Source: CAVYWD01 sp963772225
Lineage (GTDB): Bacteria; Myxococcota; Myxococcia; Myxococcales; UBA5297
Reading direction: 5' to 3'
Length of the DNA stretch: 64,000 bases
NCBI GenBank assembly: GCA_963772225.1
Contig: CAVYWD010000011.1
Coordinates: 1,449,410-1,513,409 of the forward strand
Part shown: positions 62,266 through 64,000 of the stretch, one piece after another
How positions within the stretch are numbered: the stretch's first letter is position 1
Layout: the number at the start of each line of letters is the position of its first letter
Notes under the pieces: generated by a model
What the model was told of the DNA's origin: nothing
Databases searched by the model: none
What the model saw: the letters and a program-made list of their open reading frames with translations, nothing else
Program-made: the position numbers and the translations under genes

Positions 62266-63282
62266 TCACAGGCTCCCCGCCGCTCCCGCCTTCGGCTCCG
62301 CCGCGTTGATCGTCAAAGGCCGTGGCGGCTGACCGTGCCGCTCCCGCGCCCGTGTCGCGATGTGCCGCGCGATCGCCACTGCCATGTCGCACCCCGTGGC
62401 CTCGAGGATCATGTCGAACGCCGGGGTCCCGTTCACCTCGATGACCTGAGGCCCTGCGGGGGTCTCGAAGAGGTCGACGCCCGCGTAGTCGAGCCCCAGC
62501 GCCCAGGTCAATCGCTCCGCGGCGAGGACGGTGGCGGGCTGGAGCTCGGCGGCACGGGGACTGGCGCCGCGCGCGATGTTGGTCCTGAACTCCCCCGGCG
62601 CGGCCACCCGCTCCACCGCTCCGGCGGCCCGCCCGCCGACGACCAGCACCCTCATGTCGCGTCCGGAATTGGGGACCCAGCGCTGGACATAGAGGGCGCC
62701 CTCGTCGCGCACGCGTTGGGCGGCGCGACCCTCTCCGGCCGGCCCCCGGGGCATCCGCTCCACCCCTTCGCCGAGCGAGCCGGCGAGCGGCTTCAAGACC
62801 ACGTCGCCCCAAGCGCGGACGACCGCTGCCGCCTCGGCCGGGGTCTGCGCCAACGCCGCCGCCGGCGTCGCCACCCCCGCGCGCAGAAGCAGCTGCGAGG
62901 TCCGGAACTTGTCCTGCGCGTCGAGCAGCGCTCCCAGCCGGTTGATCACCAGCGCCCCAGCCTCCTCCAGCGCCCGATAGACCGAGAACTGTACGTCGGC
63001 GTCCCCCCGCGGAGAGAGCGCGCGGACCAGAGCGAAGGCGTCGAAGGCGTCAACCGCTTCATCGGCGGCTCGGACTTCGAGCGAGCCGGTCTCGGTGAGC
63101 CGCGCCGAGATCTCGGCAGGGTCCACGGGGCGGGCCTCGCCGTACAGCGCGAGCGCCGCCAGGATCCGTTGGCTGTGCCAGTCCTCCTCCGGAAATGCCG
63201 TGAGGACTGCAAACCGCAGGTCGGCCACCTTGCGTTCAGACCTCTTCCCCGCCCATGGATGCGCCGCTGAGGCGTCGCTCAA
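62266..63282 (-). CDS. RimK-like ATP-grasp ligase
   Basis: The protein has 338 residues. The ATP-grasp core is visible: VVLKPLAGSLGEGVERMPRG (glycine-rich loop, about 160-180), LYVQRWVPNSGRDMRVLVVG (about 197), and metal site VIEVNGTPAFD (about 285). RimK-family enzymes add amino acids, often glutamate, to protein or peptide C-termini or make small-peptide products. The N-terminal 100 residues match the RimK preATP-grasp domain. It is the first gene of the operon with three KGG proteins; a substrate relationship is unproven. Confidence 0.9.
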   Translation of the reverse strand: MSDASAAHPWAGKRSERKVADLRFAVLTAFPEEDWHSQRILAALALYGEARPVDPAEISARLTETGSLEVRAADEAVDAFDAFALVRALSPRGDADVQFSVYRALEEAGALVINRLGALLDAQDKFRTSQLLLRAGVATPAAALAQTPAEAAAVVRAWGDVVLKPLAGSLGEGVERMPRGPAGEGRAAQRVRDEGALYVQRWVPNSGRDMRVLVVGGRAAGAVERVAAPGEFRTNIARGASPRAAELQPATVLAAERLTWALGLDYAGVDLFETPAGPQVIEVNGTPAFDMILEATGCDMAVAIARHIATRARERHGQPPRPLTINAAEPKAGAAGSL

Positions 63283-63480
63283 GGGTCAAACCTGCTCATC
63301 CCCCATGCCGATGCAAGGCAGGTCGGGGTCCGAGGCGGCTTCGAGGCGGCCCCGCCCTTTCGAACGGCTCTGCCCCGAAGGGAGGCTCGGGGGCGCGCTC
63401 GCCAGGGAAGAGGTCGGACGCATGTCCCATGGGGAGCTCGTACGTGCCACACCCCTGCTTTGGCGCACCAAATCGGCGAA

Positions 63481-63508
63481 GCCCCGAAGCTCAGATGAGC
63501 TTCGGGGC
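63481..63508 (-). terminator. Intrinsic terminator of the rRNA operon
   Basis: GCCCCGAAGCTC and GAGCTTCGGGGC form a perfect 12-bp stem with a 4-base loop, 10 bases after the end of 5S rRNA on the minus strand. Confidence 0.9.
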
Positions 63509-63517
63509 TTCATAGGA

Positions 63518-63634
<117 letters not shown>

Positions 63635-63783
63635 AAACTGGCCGATTGTCAGCTCGATGGAGAGCCTAACAACCGGACGAATACGAAGGAGTTCAATTTC
63701 GCTTGCGCCATGCGAAGTGCTTGGCGTGCCGTTCTCGCGATGCTTCTTTCGGATCACGACCGCGAGAAGTTTGAGATATAAGC
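63635..63783. other. 23S-5S spacer
   Basis: About 149 bases between the 23S 3' end and 5S, without tRNA. No feature of note beyond processing-stem potential. Confidence 0.7.

Positions 63784-64000
<217 letters not shown>

Overview
The window comes from a very GC-rich bacterial chromosome. Its gene content points to a Myxococcota (deltaproteobacterial) organism. It has three large membrane-anchored Ser/Thr protein kinases, Cys-rich adhesin-like lipoproteins, an ExbB/ExbD/ExbD motor set, a Gld-type ABC operon ending in a DUF4340 gene, HDOD and CheX signalling genes, and many secreted proteins of unknown function. This assignment is inferred from gene repertoire and composition; no phylogeny was run.

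Layout: 1-1.8 kb holds the end of an NFACT-family gene, an unknown gene and a DnaC-like ATPase. 1.8-6.6 kb is a minus-strand pair of secreted proteins, including a 1174-residue repeat lipoprotein followed by a broken IPT/TIG-like domain. 6.8-9.5 kb is kinase 1. 9.65-14.4 kb is the Gld-type ABC operon, followed by rpoZ. 14.75-16.06 kb holds two unknown genes. 16.3-18.5 kb is groES-groEL with a promoter, a CIRCE operator and a terminator between the two genes. 18.6-25.9 kb is mixed housekeeping: a PDZ lipoprotein, prmC (frameshifted), murA, a PPC-domain lipoprotein, tRNA-Gly(CCC) and a PhzF-family gene. 26-28.2 kb is the ExbB/D motor operon. 28.4-32 kb is dprA-topA. 32-33 kb is largely noncoding, with hairpin repeats and one small membrane ORF. 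33-39.3 kb carries a MoxR ATPase, an AI-2E family permease, kinase 2 and an AAA+ ATPase. 39.3-47.5 kb has a decayed NYN gene, a 7TM-HD phosphodiesterase, an ECF sigma factor, dciA, a CAP protein and a large coiled-coil protein. 47.5-51.3 kb has a small Cys protein, a lytic transglycosylase and RNase D. 51.4-57.7 kb is a rearranged region (a membrane protein fused to a copied HDOD tail) next to the intact set HDOD, CheY, zinc ribbon, PilB/GspE ATPase and CheX. 57.7-61.2 kb has oleate hydratase and kinase 3 (frameshifted C-terminus). 61.2-63.3 kb is an ATP-grasp ligase followed by three LEA-like KGG-repeat genes. 63.5-64.0 kb is the 3' end of an rRNA operon (5S and partial 23S, minus strand).

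No prophage, insertion sequence, CRISPR array or classical defence island is visible. The most notable items are the HDOD-CheY-PilB-CheX cluster, the copied HDOD 3' end fused to a membrane protein, the paired intergenic repeats, several point frameshifts, and the graded KGG-repeat family beside an ATP-grasp ligase.
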